A stretch of 64,000 nucleotides of DNA, taken from Nocardia niwae NBRC 108934 = DSM 45340. Its GTDB lineage: Bacteria; Actinomycetota; Actinomycetes; Mycobacteriales; Mycobacteriaceae. The translations under genes were made by a program, and so were the position numbers. Where the stretch lies: the NCBI RefSeq assembly GCF_001613465.1, contig NZ_BDCK01000034.1:1-64000 (forward strand), in the 5' to 3' direction. Below the pieces are notes generated by a model, which saw only the letters and a program-made list of their open reading frames with translations, had not been told where the DNA came from and ran no database searches. This document shows positions 8,187 to 16,851 of the stretch, one piece after another. The first letter of the stretch is position 1, and each line of letters opens with the position of its first letter.

Positions 8187-9350
8187 ATGTCGCCGATGGA
8201 CGCCCGGCACCCGTCCACCGTCTCCGACTGGGACGACGCGCGACGCCGAACTCGGCTGCGGGACACGAGCCTGGGGCACGGGTGGAAGACGTTGCGCCGC
8301 ACCAGGGTGACGCTGCTTCGGGTGGCCGCACTGCTGCTGACCGGACTCGTGGTGTTCGCGCAGTACTGGAAGTACGACGTCGCGCCGGAACAGGCGCGAC
8401 TGGCGCGCACCGAGCCGGCCATCCTGCCCGTCGCCCCGCCGGTGGACCCGCAGAACTGGGACACCGTCGTGGTGGACCTGGTCGGGCTCGGCGGGCTCGA
8501 TGCCAGCGACACCGCCGCCGCACTGCCCGCGCTGCGCAGGATGGGCATGGTGTGGGCGATCCGCTACGACAACGAAGGCATCGACACCAAGGTGATCGCC
8601 GACCTCGTCGTGCGCGCCGCCGAACTGTCCGGCCTGCGTAACATCGTGCTCGTCGGCCACAGCATGGGCGGCGTTATCGCGCTGGAGGTCGCCGAGCACA
8701 TCCACCGCGACAGCGACCGCAGGCTGGTCGGGGTGGTCCTGGACTGCACGCCGGTGGACCTGAACGCCGTGCGGCCGGAGAGCCGCGGACGCGGTGAGGA
8801 CATGCTGCGCTGGATGGGCTGGCTGCCCGGCGCCCGGGAGAGCCGCGCACTGCGGCTGGCCGTGGAGACCTATGCCCGCCGCGACCGTTTCCTCGATCGT
8901 CGCGACGGGCCGGCCGGGCTGAAGTTCGGCAAGCTCGGCGAGGTGCTGGCGGAAGTGCTGCGGGAGAAGATCGTCTCGCGCGACGCCGCGAGCAACGGAT
9001 TGATCGAATCGCAGTTCACCGCCATCGTGGCCGGTGGCGCGGCCGACGATCTGCGCACTCTGGCCCAGCCCGTGGCGGACAAGCCGCGGCCCGCCATCGT
9101 CTTCATCCGGCCGCGCGACGCGAGCGCCGACCGGGTGGTCGACGTCGAGTACTCCCACCGGGTCCTGATCGAGCGGTCCGGCGGCGTGGACGGCACGCTG
9201 CTGGTGGTGCTCGCCCGGAACATCGGGCATGCCAACCCGATGCAGCGCCCGCGGGAGTACAACACGGTGATCGAGCAGCAGATCCTGCCGTTCGTGCAGC
9301 GCTACCAGCAGCAGATCCGATCGACCACGGTGGCCGCGCCGCCCCGCTGA
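8187..9350 (+). CDS. Alpha/beta hydrolase, membrane-anchored
   Basis: A 387-residue protein. After a basic start there is one hydrophobic segment (LRVAALLLTGLVVFAQYW, about residues 41-58), so the hydrolase domain is probably anchored and outside. The nucleophile elbow is VGHSMGG, and the C-terminal NIGHANPMQRP supplies the catalytic histidine; the acid is probably in the FIRPRDASADRVVD region. The start is ATG 8187 because the -10 box TACAGT (8174-8179) stands seven bases upstream; an earlier GTG at 8169 would precede that box. Substrate is not evident. Confidence 0.8.
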   Translation: MSPMDARHPSTVSDWDDARRRTRLRDTSLGHGWKTLRRTRVTLLRVAALLLTGLVVFAQYWKYDVAPEQARLARTEPAILPVAPPVDPQNWDTVVVDLVGLGGLDASDTAAALPALRRMGMVWAIRYDNEGIDTKVIADLVVRAAELSGLRNIVLVGHSMGGVIALEVAEHIHRDSDRRLVGVVLDCTPVDLNAVRPESRGRGEDMLRWMGWLPGARESRALRLAVETYARRDRFLDRRDGPAGLKFGKLGEVLAEVLREKIVSRDAASNGLIESQFTAIVAGGAADDLRTLAQPVADKPRPAIVFIRPRDASADRVVDVEYSHRVLIERSGGVDGTLLVVLARNIGHANPMQRPREYNTVIEQQILPFVQRYQQQIRSTTVAAPPR

Positions 9351-9413
9351 GGGTTCGAACCAGGCTGAGACAAACCGTTTTCGCGCCGGTTTCGTCTTGT
9401 TCTAATTCGCCTT

Positions 9414-10505
9414 ATGTTCCGACCAAGTACGTTCCGGTCCGGCCTCCGCGGCCGCACGACCGCCGCATTGCTCGCCGTGGCGACCGTTGCGACTCTCGGA
9501 CTCACCGGCTGCGCCAAGGACGACGAGCCGGTCGGTCCCACCGCCGACGGACCACTGCCGACCGAGGTTCCCCCAGGCACCACCCTCGTGGTCGCCGACC
9601 AGTCCGAGCGCCTGCAATCCGTACTGCGCCTGTCCGGCGAGCTCGACAAGCTTCCGTTCAAGGTGGAGTTCGCCAACTTCATCGGCGGTCCCGCCATCCT
9701 GGAGGCGTTCCGCGCGGGGGCGGCCGACGTCGCGCAGGTCGGTGACGTCCCGCCGATCCACGCCTTGGTGGCCGGGCAGGACGTGCCGATCATCGCGTCT
9801 TACCAGACCAGCGCCACCGCCTTGAAACTGGCTGTGGCGCCGGGGAAGCCGGTGTCGAAGCTGGCGGATCTGAAGGGCAAGAAGATCGCCTACGCCGAGG
9901 GCACCGCCCAGCAGGCCGCCGTGCTGCGCGCCATCGACAACGCCGGTCTCACCACCTCCGACGTGCAGTTGATCCGGCTGCAATTGGCCGAGTTCCCCGA
10001 TGCCGTGCGCACCGGGCAGGTCGACGTCGCGCCGCTGATCGAACCGAACGTCACTCGCTTCCTGCGCACGCCCGGCGCCTCGCTGGTGCCGGACTCCGAG
10101 ACCGCGGGCATCTACGGCGGCCTCGCCTACCTCTACGCCCGTCGCGCCGTCGTGCGGGACCCGGCGAAGGCAGCCGCCGCCCGCGCGTTGGTCGGCGCGT
10201 TCGTCCGCGCCTACCAGTGGGCCAACACCCATCCCGAGGACTGGGCGCGCCGGTACTACGTGGAGAACCAGAAGGTGAGCGCCGACGACGCCAAGCGCAT
10301 CGTGGAGTCGCTGGCCACCTACGTCTTCCCGCATCTGGACCAGCGGCTCGTCGACCGGCAGCAGGCCACCATCGACGCCATCGCCAAGGCGGGCGAACTG
10401 CCCAAGAAGGTGCAGGCGGCCAACGGTTTCGACCTGCGCTTCGACGCCGCGATCACGCAGGCGGTCACCGAGAGCGGCGCCGCGTTCGAACCGAAGGCAC
10501 GCTGA
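9414..10505 (+). CDS. ABC transporter substrate-binding lipoprotein, sulfonate/nitrate type
   Basis: A 363-residue SsuA/TauA-like periplasmic-binding protein. The signal peptide ends in a lipobox LTGC near residue 33. The body has the family pattern: EFANFIGGPAILEAFRAGAA, DVAQVGDVPPIHALVAGQD, LADLKGKKIAYAEGTAQQ and VRTGQVDVAPLIEP. It starts a four-gene unit with permease, ATPase and an FMN monooxygenase, each overlapping the next. This context points to uptake of an organosulfur compound such as an alkanesulfonate. The exact substrate cannot be read from the sequence. Confidence 0.88.
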   Translation: MFRPSTFRSGLRGRTTAALLAVATVATLGLTGCAKDDEPVGPTADGPLPTEVPPGTTLVVADQSERLQSVLRLSGELDKLPFKVEFANFIGGPAILEAFRAGAADVAQVGDVPPIHALVAGQDVPIIASYQTSATALKLAVAPGKPVSKLADLKGKKIAYAEGTAQQAAVLRAIDNAGLTTSDVQLIRLQLAEFPDAVRTGQVDVAPLIEPNVTRFLRTPGASLVPDSETAGIYGGLAYLYARRAVVRDPAKAAAARALVGAFVRAYQWANTHPEDWARRYYVENQKVSADDAKRIVESLATYVFPHLDQRLVDRQQATIDAIAKAGELPKKVQAANGFDLRFDAAITQAVTESGAAFEPKAR

Positions 10506-11368
10506 TGGCCACTCTCGACGCCGGCGTGCTGCGCCGCATCGGCCGCGGCCGCCCCGTAGCGGAACCGGTACTGGCGAAGCGCAAACCGGCCCGGCGGCGC
10601 CTGGGCCCCGGCCGCCCCATCCCGTTCGGCATCGCGGTGGGGCCCGCGTTGCTGATCGCCGCGTGGGTGGCGGGTTCCGCGACGGGCGCGTTGGATCCGG
10701 AGACCTTGCCCGCCCCGTGGACGGTCGCCGAGACCGCCGGTGACCTGCTCGCCGACGGCCGTCTGCAGAGCAATCTGCTGACCTCCGTGCAGCGGGCGGC
10801 GATCGGGCTCGGACTCGGCGTCGTGATCGGCCTGGTGCTGGCGTTGCTGGCCGGGCTGAGCCGGATCGGGGAAGCGTTGGTGGACGGGCCGATCCAGATC
10901 AAACGCGCCATTCCCACGCTCGCGCTGATTCCGCTGTTCATCGTGTGGTTCGGCATCGGCGAGGAGATGAAGCTCGTGGTGATCACCACCAGCGTGGCGA
11001 TCCCGATCTATCTGAATACGCATGCGCACCTTCGCAGCGTCGACGCCAGATATGTGGAACTCGCCCAGACGGTGGGGCTGTCGCGCGGGGGGTTCATCCG
11101 CCGGATCGCGCTGCCGGGCTCGCTGCCCGGCTTCTTCACCGGCCTGCGGCTGGCCGTCACCATCTCGTGGCTGGCGCTGGTGGTGGTGGAACAGGTCAAC
11201 GCCACCAGCGGCATCGGCTACCTCATGACCCAGGCCCGCACCTACGGCCAGATCGACATCATCGTGGTCGGCCTGGTGATCTATGGCCTGCTCGGGCTGT
11301 TCGGCGACATCCTGGTGCGCGCGGCGGAAAGGAAGGCGCTGTCATGGCGGCAGACACTCGGGGACTGA
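10505..11368 (+). CDS. ABC transporter permease, sulfonate type (SsuC-like)
   Basis: A 287-residue inner-membrane permease with about six membrane segments. The binding-protein-dependent transport signature is the EAA loop, seen as YVELAQTVGLSRGGFIRRIALPGS with the usual glycine. The ATG at 10505 shares one base with the stop of the lipoprotein gene (TGATG), so the genes are translationally coupled. Partner of the ATPase at 11344. Confidence 0.9.
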   Translation: MATLDAGVLRRIGRGRPVAEPVLAKRKPARRRLGPGRPIPFGIAVGPALLIAAWVAGSATGALDPETLPAPWTVAETAGDLLADGRLQSNLLTSVQRAAIGLGLGVVIGLVLALLAGLSRIGEALVDGPIQIKRAIPTLALIPLFIVWFGIGEEMKLVVITTSVAIPIYLNTHAHLRSVDARYVELAQTVGLSRGGFIRRIALPGSLPGFFTGLRLAVTISWLALVVVEQVNATSGIGYLMTQARTYGQIDIIVVGLVIYGLLGLFGDILVRAAERKALSWRQTLGD

Positions 11369-12096
11369 ACGTCGTCCGCGCCCGGCGGCTGCGCCGCGGC
11401 TTCGGCGACCGGGTCGTGCTGCGCGACCTCGACATCGACATCGCCGAGGGTGAGTTCGTCGCGCTGCTCGGCCGCAGTGGATCCGGCAAGAGCACACTGC
11501 TGCGGGCGCTGGCCGAATTGGACTACGACGTACCGGGTTCCGGCGAGCTGAGCGTGCCGACCGAGCGCTCCGTGGTGTTCCAGGACTCCCGCCTGCTGCC
11601 CTGGGCGCGGGTGCTCGACAACGTCACCCTCGGCCTCGGCGGCTCGGACGCGGCCGGTCGCGGTCGCGCGGCGCTGGCCGAGGTCGGGCTCGCGGGACGC
11701 GAGAATGCCTGGCCCAAGGAGCTTTCCGGCGGCGAACAACAGCGCGTCGCCCTGGCTCGTTCGCTGGTCCGCGAACCCGAACTGCTGCTGGCGGACGAGC
11801 CGTTCGGCGCGCTGGACGCGCTCACCCGAATCAAGATGCACGCACTGCTGCAGGATCTGTGCGCCGAGCATCGGCCCGCTGTCCTGCTGGTCACCCACGA
11901 TGTGGACGAGGCGGTGCTGCTCGCCGACCGCGTCCTGGTGCTCGACGACGGGCGCATCGCGGTGGATCAGCGCATCGACCTGGAACGTCCCCGCCGCCAC
12001 GGCGATCCCGCGTTCCTGCGGCACCGCTCCCTGCTGCTGGCCAGCCTGGGTGTCGATGTCGCGGACCCGCCCACCGACGAGAAGAAAGCCTCATGA
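11344..12096 (+). CDS. ABC transporter ATP-binding protein, sulfonate type (SsuB-like)
   Basis: A 250-residue cytoplasmic ATPase. Walker A is GRSGSGKST, the Q-loop is VVFQDSRLLPW, the ABC signature is LSGGEQQRVALARSLV, Walker B is LLLADEPFGALD, and the H-loop is LLVTHDVDEAVLLAD. The QDSRLLPW and DEPFGALDALTR forms are typical of the Ssu/Tau/nitrate group. The ATG at 11344 overlaps the permease by 25 bases, and the stop overlaps the monooxygenase start (ATGA). Confidence 0.92.
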   Translation: MAADTRGLNVVRARRLRRGFGDRVVLRDLDIDIAEGEFVALLGRSGSGKSTLLRALAELDYDVPGSGELSVPTERSVVFQDSRLLPWARVLDNVTLGLGGSDAAGRGRAALAEVGLAGRENAWPKELSGGEQQRVALARSLVREPELLLADEPFGALDALTRIKMHALLQDLCAEHRPAVLLVTHDVDEAVLLADRVLVLDDGRIAVDQRIDLERPRRHGDPAFLRHRSLLLASLGVDVADPPTDEKKAS

Positions 12097-13442
12097 CCGC
12101 ACCGCGTCAACTCAGCCTCAACGCCTTCATCTACCCCTCCGGCCATCACGAGGCCGCCTGGCGGCATCCGTGGAGCAGCCCCGAGCGGATCTACGACGTC
12201 GCCTACTACCAGGAGATCGGACGCACCGCCGAAGCGGCGAAACTGGACGCGGTGTTCTTCGCCGACGGTCCCGCCCTGCGCACCGACGTCAAGCACAACG
12301 CGGCCTCCGGGCTGGAACCGATCACCCTGCTCACCGCGATCGCCACGGCCACGACACATCTCGGCCTCATCGCCACCGCGTCGACCACGTACTACGAGCC
12401 CTACAACCTGGCCAGGCTGTTCTCCACGCTGGACCACATCTCCGGCGGACGCGCGGGCTGGAACATCGTGACCACCGGCACCGATCTCGCCGCGGCCAAC
12501 TTCGGCCTGGACCAGCATCCCGTGCACGCCGAACGGTACGCGCGGGCACGGGAATTCGTCGACGCCGTAGTCGCGCTGTGGGACAGCTGGGAGGACGACG
12601 CCATCGTCCTGGACCGGGCCGCGGGCGTGTACGCCGACCCGGAGAAGATCCACCGGATCGACTTCGCCGGCGAACATCTGCGGGTGCGCGGCCCGTTCAC
12701 CGCGCCGCGCACCCCGCAGGGCCACCCGGTGCTGGTGCAAGCGGGCGCGTCGAACGACGGCCGGGCGTTCGCGGGAAAGTACGCCGAGGCGATCTTCACC
12801 GCGCACCAGCGGCTCAGCGACGCGCAGGCGTTCTATTCCGACATCAAGGCGCGCGCCCGCGGCTTCGGCCGCGACCCCGAGCACGTCAAGATCCTGCCCG
12901 GCATCAGCCCGTTCATCGCCGACACCGAGGCGGCGGCCAAGAAATTGGAACGCGAGTTCAACGAACTCACCGTGCCCGAATACGGCTTGGCCCAGCTGGA
13001 GGGCATCGTCGGGATCAGCCTGCGGCACCTGCCGCTGGACGAGCCGATCCCGGTCGAATTGTTCGACGCGGCAGGCGATGTCACCGACAACGGGCAGAGC
13101 CGGTTGCAGGTCGTGGCGGGCATCGTGCAGCGCGAGCGGCCGACCGTGCGCGGACTGCTGCACCGTCTCGCCGGTGCGCGCGGGCACCGGGTGTTCGCCG
13201 GAACCCCCGAGCAGGTCGCCGACACGATCGAGGAATGGTTCCGCAACGGCGCCGCCGACGGATTCAACGTGATGCCGCCCTACTACCCGGGCGGACTGGA
13301 GATCTTCGCGAAGGCGGTCGTGCCGATCCTGCAGGAGCGCGGCCTGTTCCGCACCGAGTACACCGGCGCCACCCTGCGCGACCACTTCGGCCTGCCCCGC
13401 CCCGACAGCCGCTTCGCCCGGCAGCCCGCGCTGGCCCGGTGA
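12093..13442 (+). CDS. FMN-dependent monooxygenase (NtaA/SnaA/DszA family)
   Basis: A 449-residue bacterial luciferase-like oxygenase needing reduced FMN from a separate reductase. Family marks are LNAFIYPSGHHEAAWRHP, the HISGGRAGWNIVTT motif with the following NFG, and LVQAGASNDGRAFA. Members oxidise aminopolycarboxylates, dibenzothiophene sulfone or sulfonates. Its ATG overlaps the ABC ATPase stop, so the transporter probably brings its substrate; release of sulfite from an organosulfur compound is the most likely role. No flavin reductase gene is present nearby. Confidence 0.87.
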   Translation: MTAPRQLSLNAFIYPSGHHEAAWRHPWSSPERIYDVAYYQEIGRTAEAAKLDAVFFADGPALRTDVKHNAASGLEPITLLTAIATATTHLGLIATASTTYYEPYNLARLFSTLDHISGGRAGWNIVTTGTDLAAANFGLDQHPVHAERYARAREFVDAVVALWDSWEDDAIVLDRAAGVYADPEKIHRIDFAGEHLRVRGPFTAPRTPQGHPVLVQAGASNDGRAFAGKYAEAIFTAHQRLSDAQAFYSDIKARARGFGRDPEHVKILPGISPFIADTEAAAKKLEREFNELTVPEYGLAQLEGIVGISLRHLPLDEPIPVELFDAAGDVTDNGQSRLQVVAGIVQRERPTVRGLLHRLAGARGHRVFAGTPEQVADTIEEWFRNGAADGFNVMPPYYPGGLEIFAKAVVPILQERGLFRTEYTGATLRDHFGLPRPDSRFARQPALAR

Positions 13443-13642
13443 GCGGCGCCGACGGAACCGACTGTCCCACCGGGCCCCCGGCCAACGGCGCTGTCCGCCG
13501 CAGGGCTGCCTTCGTGCCCGCGATGAGCCGGATCCCGAAGTGATCGGCGTACGTCGTGCGGCGGATGTGTCCCGACCGGACACCGATTTCGGGTGGTGTG
13601 CGATCAAGTGGGGCTCGGCGGGCGGCCTCGATCGGCGGCGCG

Positions 13643-14872
13643 ATGAGTGAGCGACACGCGGTGGCCGGCGAGGTCGCCGACCGGGTGCGGTTGCGCTCGC
13701 TGATCTGGACGGTGTTCGTGCCGATGGTGGTGTACGGCATCGGGTCCGGCGCGGCGGCGCCGATGTACGCGCTGCGCGCGCTGGACCTGGGCGCGTCGGC
13801 CGGACTGGCCGGGATCATCGTCGCGCTGTCCGGGTTGGGGATGGTGCTCACCGACCTGCCCGCGGGGCGGGTCGTCGCGACCATCGGCGAACGCGGCGCG
13901 CTGGCGGTCGGCTCGGTGCTCGGTGCGGCCGGGGTGCTCGCGGCGATCGTCGCGCCGAACGTCGGGATCCTCGCGCTGGGGATGCTGCTCAACGGCGCGG
14001 CGGGCGCGGTGTGGGGGCTGGCTCGCCAGTCCTATCTCGTGGCGGTGGTGCCCGCGCACGACCTCGGTCGCGCGATGTCGACGCTGGCGGGTTCGATGCG
14101 CTTGGGTTTCTTCTGCGGACCGTTCCTCGGTGCGGCCGTGGTGCACTCGCTCGGCCCGAACGGCGCGCTGTGGTTGCAGTTGATCACCACGGTGATCTCC
14201 GGCGCGGCCATGGCGGCGATCCGCTCACCCGGGGGATCGAGCGGGGAAGGCGCGCGCCGCGCACTGAGCGCGGTCGTGGTCGAACACCGGCGAGTCCTCG
14301 GCACGCTCGGACTGGCCGCGTTGCTGGTCGGCGCGGCACGGGCGGCGCGGCTGGCCCTGCTGCCGCTGTGGGCGGCGCACATCGGGCTGAGCGCGTCGAC
14401 CACCAGTCTGGTGTTCGGCGTGGCGGGCGCGGTGGACGTGCTCATGTCCTACCCGGCCGGGGTGTGGCTGGATCGCTACGGCAGGCGGGCGACCGGCGTG
14501 CCGTCGATGATCCTGTTCGCCGCCGGTTTCGGCGTGCTGCCGTGCACCTCGTCGGTGCTCGGTCTGGGCTGTGCCGCCGTCCTGCTCGGGCTGGCCAACG
14601 GGACGAGCAACGGGCTGATCATGACGGTCGGCGCGGACGTCGCGCCGGACGGGCAACGCGCGGAATTCCTCGGCGCGTGGCGGCTCACCCACGACATCGG
14701 CATGTTCGCCGGGCCGGTGGCGGTCGGCGCGATCAGCGCCCTCACCGTACTCGGCGGCGCGGCCATCGCCCTCGCGCTGACCGCCGCGGCGGGCGCGTAC
14801 ACCATGCACCGCTGGTTTCCCGGCGTGGTGGTGCCGTCCGCGCGGCGACAGCGGTCCGCCGAGACCGGATAG
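13643..14872 (+). CDS. Major facilitator superfamily transporter
   Basis: A 409-residue protein with about twelve hydrophobic segments. The cytoplasmic loop between helices 2 and 3 reads DLPAGRVVATIGERGA, a degenerate form of the DRxGRR motif, and the matching loop in the second half is PAGVWLDRYGRRATG. The start at ATG 13643 (MSERHAVAGEV) gives a short cytoplasmic N-terminus; there is no strong Shine-Dalgarno sequence. It follows the sulfonate unit by 200 bases. Drug or metabolite export is likely; the substrate is unknown. Confidence 0.85.
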   Translation: MSERHAVAGEVADRVRLRSLIWTVFVPMVVYGIGSGAAAPMYALRALDLGASAGLAGIIVALSGLGMVLTDLPAGRVVATIGERGALAVGSVLGAAGVLAAIVAPNVGILALGMLLNGAAGAVWGLARQSYLVAVVPAHDLGRAMSTLAGSMRLGFFCGPFLGAAVVHSLGPNGALWLQLITTVISGAAMAAIRSPGGSSGEGARRALSAVVVEHRRVLGTLGLAALLVGAARAARLALLPLWAAHIGLSASTTSLVFGVAGAVDVLMSYPAGVWLDRYGRRATGVPSMILFAAGFGVLPCTSSVLGLGCAAVLLGLANGTSNGLIMTVGADVAPDGQRAEFLGAWRLTHDIGMFAGPVAVGAISALTVLGGAAIALALTAAAGAYTMHRWFPGVVVPSARRQRSAETG

Positions 14873-14962
14873 ACGCCTGGCCGCAGCGGGATACCGGATC
14901 GCCACTGTTGGCACGTGTCGCTGGGGAGTGATCACCGGCGGCCGTCGGTAGGGTGCTGCGGC

Positions 14963-16105
14963 ATGTCCCTCTCGTTGCTTCGGCGATCCGGTCTCGTCGC
15001 CGCCTCGATCAGCCTGTGCTTCGCGGTCACGCTCGGGATGGCGCCGGCGACGGCGCAAAGCCCGGCGGCCGGGCGACTGAGCGCGATCGAACTGCTCGAT
15101 CCCGCGTGGACGTTCGGCAAGGCCGCGGTGTCGCTCGGGATCGTCTACACCACGACCGATCAGCACGGCGCGCCCGCGCAGGCGTCCGGTGCGCTGTATC
15201 TGCCCCCGGGCCTGCCGCCGCAGGGCGGATGGCCACTGGTGGTGTGGGCGCACGGAACCGCGGGTATCGGGGACGGCTGCGCGCCGTCGCGCCGCCCGCA
15301 GTCGGAGCGGAATTCCACCTATTTCGATCGGATTCTGGAGAACGGGTACGCGGTGCTGGCTCCCGATTATCAGGGGCTCGGCACCGGTGGGCAGTTCAGC
15401 TACTACAACGCGAACGTCGAGGGGATGTCGATCTTGGACGCGGTCGCGGCGCTGCGTACGACTCCGGTGCCGCTGTCGCGCGAATGGGTTGTGGTCGGCC
15501 AGTCGGAAGGGGCGCACGCGGCGATGAGCGCGGCCGGTTTGTACACCGAGAAAGGCAGTTCCGCCGAGGGGTTGAGCGGAGTGGTAGCCACCGGTTTGCG
15601 CACCGATCCGAGCAAGAGCTTGCCCCAGATGATCCGGCCGGACTCGACCGGTTCCAAGAACCAGATCGCGTATACGGCCTACTATTTGGCCTCCCTGGAG
15701 GAGCTGAAGCCAGGAAGCGTGCTCCCTTACCTCTCCGACTTCGGCAAGGAGTATGTGGAAAAGGCCGCGACCGAGTGCCTTTCGAATCTCGTCGCGCGGG
15801 CCGAGGGCCGCCGACCGGCGGCACTTTTCGCCGACCCCGACCGGCCGACGCCCACCTTCGCCGCGGATATCGCGGCTCTGGCGGGATATCCCGAAGACCG
15901 CTTCACCAGTGATCTCATGATCGGCTACGGCACCGCGGACATCGATGTGCCTCCCACCGGCACCGAGGACTACGGGAAGACCCTGCAGGGGTTGAACACC
16001 GAAATACGAGTGACGGTTCGGCAATACCCCGGCAAGGACCACAGCGGTGCGTTCCTGGCGTCGCTTCCGGACGCGTTGGCGTTCCTGAACACGCATTTGC
16101 GCTGA
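14963..16105 (+). CDS. Secreted lipase (LIP family)
   Basis: A 380-residue secretory lipase of the LIP family, which includes M. tuberculosis Rv1592c, also a neighbour of bioB in that genome. The signal peptide spans about residues 1-32 (GMAPATAQS). The catalytic serine lies in VVVGQSEGAHA, the histidine in YPGKDHSGAF, and the acid probably in GYGTADIDVPP. Four cysteines may pair outside the cell. A -10 box TAGGGT (14949-14954) ends eight bases before the ATG, with no Shine-Dalgarno sequence. Likely substrate is triacylglycerol or another lipid ester. Confidence 0.87.
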   Translation: MSLSLLRRSGLVAASISLCFAVTLGMAPATAQSPAAGRLSAIELLDPAWTFGKAAVSLGIVYTTTDQHGAPAQASGALYLPPGLPPQGGWPLVVWAHGTAGIGDGCAPSRRPQSERNSTYFDRILENGYAVLAPDYQGLGTGGQFSYYNANVEGMSILDAVAALRTTPVPLSREWVVVGQSEGAHAAMSAAGLYTEKGSSAEGLSGVVATGLRTDPSKSLPQMIRPDSTGSKNQIAYTAYYLASLEELKPGSVLPYLSDFGKEYVEKAATECLSNLVARAEGRRPAALFADPDRPTPTFAADIAALAGYPEDRFTSDLMIGYGTADIDVPPTGTEDYGKTLQGLNTEIRVTVRQYPGKDHSGAFLASLPDALAFLNTHLR

Positions 16106-16162
16106 CGCTCGGCGCGTCCGATCTGCCGCTGCCCCGAGTCCGGAACCGTCACCCGCTCGATG

Positions 16163-16747
16163 TCAGCGGACGCTGGTTCCGAGCAGGTGCCGCACACCCG
16201 CGACGAACAGTTGCAGACCGAAGTCGAAACGGGCTGTGGCGTCGATGGTTTCCTCCAGCGGCGACGCGCCCTCGGGCAGGGCGCCCACCGAGTCCATCTG
16301 CATCCGCGACTGTTCGTCCACGGTCTCGCCGAGGACGTAGTAGAGCAGTGTGAACGCCGCGAGTTCGGCCTCCTGGCGGGGCATGCCCGCCCGGATCGCG
16401 GCGCTCACCAGACGTTCCCGCCCCTTGCTCGTGGTGAGCCGGGAAGCGTATGTCGCCGAGACCAATTCGGCGCCGTCGCGGTAGGCCAGCAGGCAGTTGC
16501 GCAGCCGGTGGGCCAATTCGGTGATCTGTCCCGACCATTCCTCGGCCTCGATCGGGTCCTCCATCGGCGCGAGGATCTTGTCCGCGACCGCGCCGAGCAG
16601 CGCCTGCTTGTTGGGGAAGTGCCAATACAGCGCGCCCGGCTGGACCTGGAGGGAACCGGCCAATCTGCGCATGGTCAGGTCGGCCAGGCCGTATCGGTCC
16701 AGAATCGCGATGGCTCCGTCGACCACGTCCGCCCGGTGCAGTTGCAC
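16163..16747 (-). CDS. bioQ: TetR-family biotin regulator BioQ
   Basis: A 194-residue TetR protein with the DNA-binding helix-turn-helix at about residues 22-50 (LTMRRLAGSLQVQPGALYWH, then FPNKQALL) and a C-terminal ligand/dimer domain. The start is the GTG at 16747, preceded by GAAGGG. It is divergent from bioB, and the shared region has the palindrome CTGAAC-ACC-GTTCAAG. The same palindrome stands before bioA and bioF. BioQ is the known TetR-type biotin repressor of Corynebacterium and Mycobacterium, with a TGAAC-N3-GTT core site. Position plus site match make the assignment strong. It probably also represses itself. Confidence 0.88.
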   Translation of the reverse strand: MQLHRADVVDGAIAILDRYGLADLTMRRLAGSLQVQPGALYWHFPNKQALLGAVADKILAPMEDPIEAEEWSGQITELAHRLRNCLLAYRDGAELVSATYASRLTTSKGRERLVSAAIRAGMPRQEAELAAFTLLYYVLGETVDEQSRMQMDSVGALPEGASPLEETIDATARFDFGLQLFVAGVRHLLGTSVR

Positions 16748-16769
16748 TCGATGCCCTTCCCGTCGTGCT

Positions 16770-16812
16770 TTGACTCACTCCTACCGCTACCCTAGCCTGA
16801 ACACCGTTCAAG
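16770..16812 (+). promoter_or_regulatory. bioB promoter with BioQ operator
   Basis: A near-consensus promoter: -35 TTGACT (16770-16775), exactly 17 bases, then -10 TAGCCT (16793-16798). The BioQ-type inverted repeat CTGAAC-ACC-GTTCAAG (16797-16812) overlaps the end of the -10 box and the expected transcription start, so bound repressor would block initiation. The divergent bioQ gene starts 50 bases to the left. Confidence 0.82.
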
Positions 16813-16851
16813 TTGCACGGCCACCTCGGCCGGACGAAGGGATTCGTGGCA

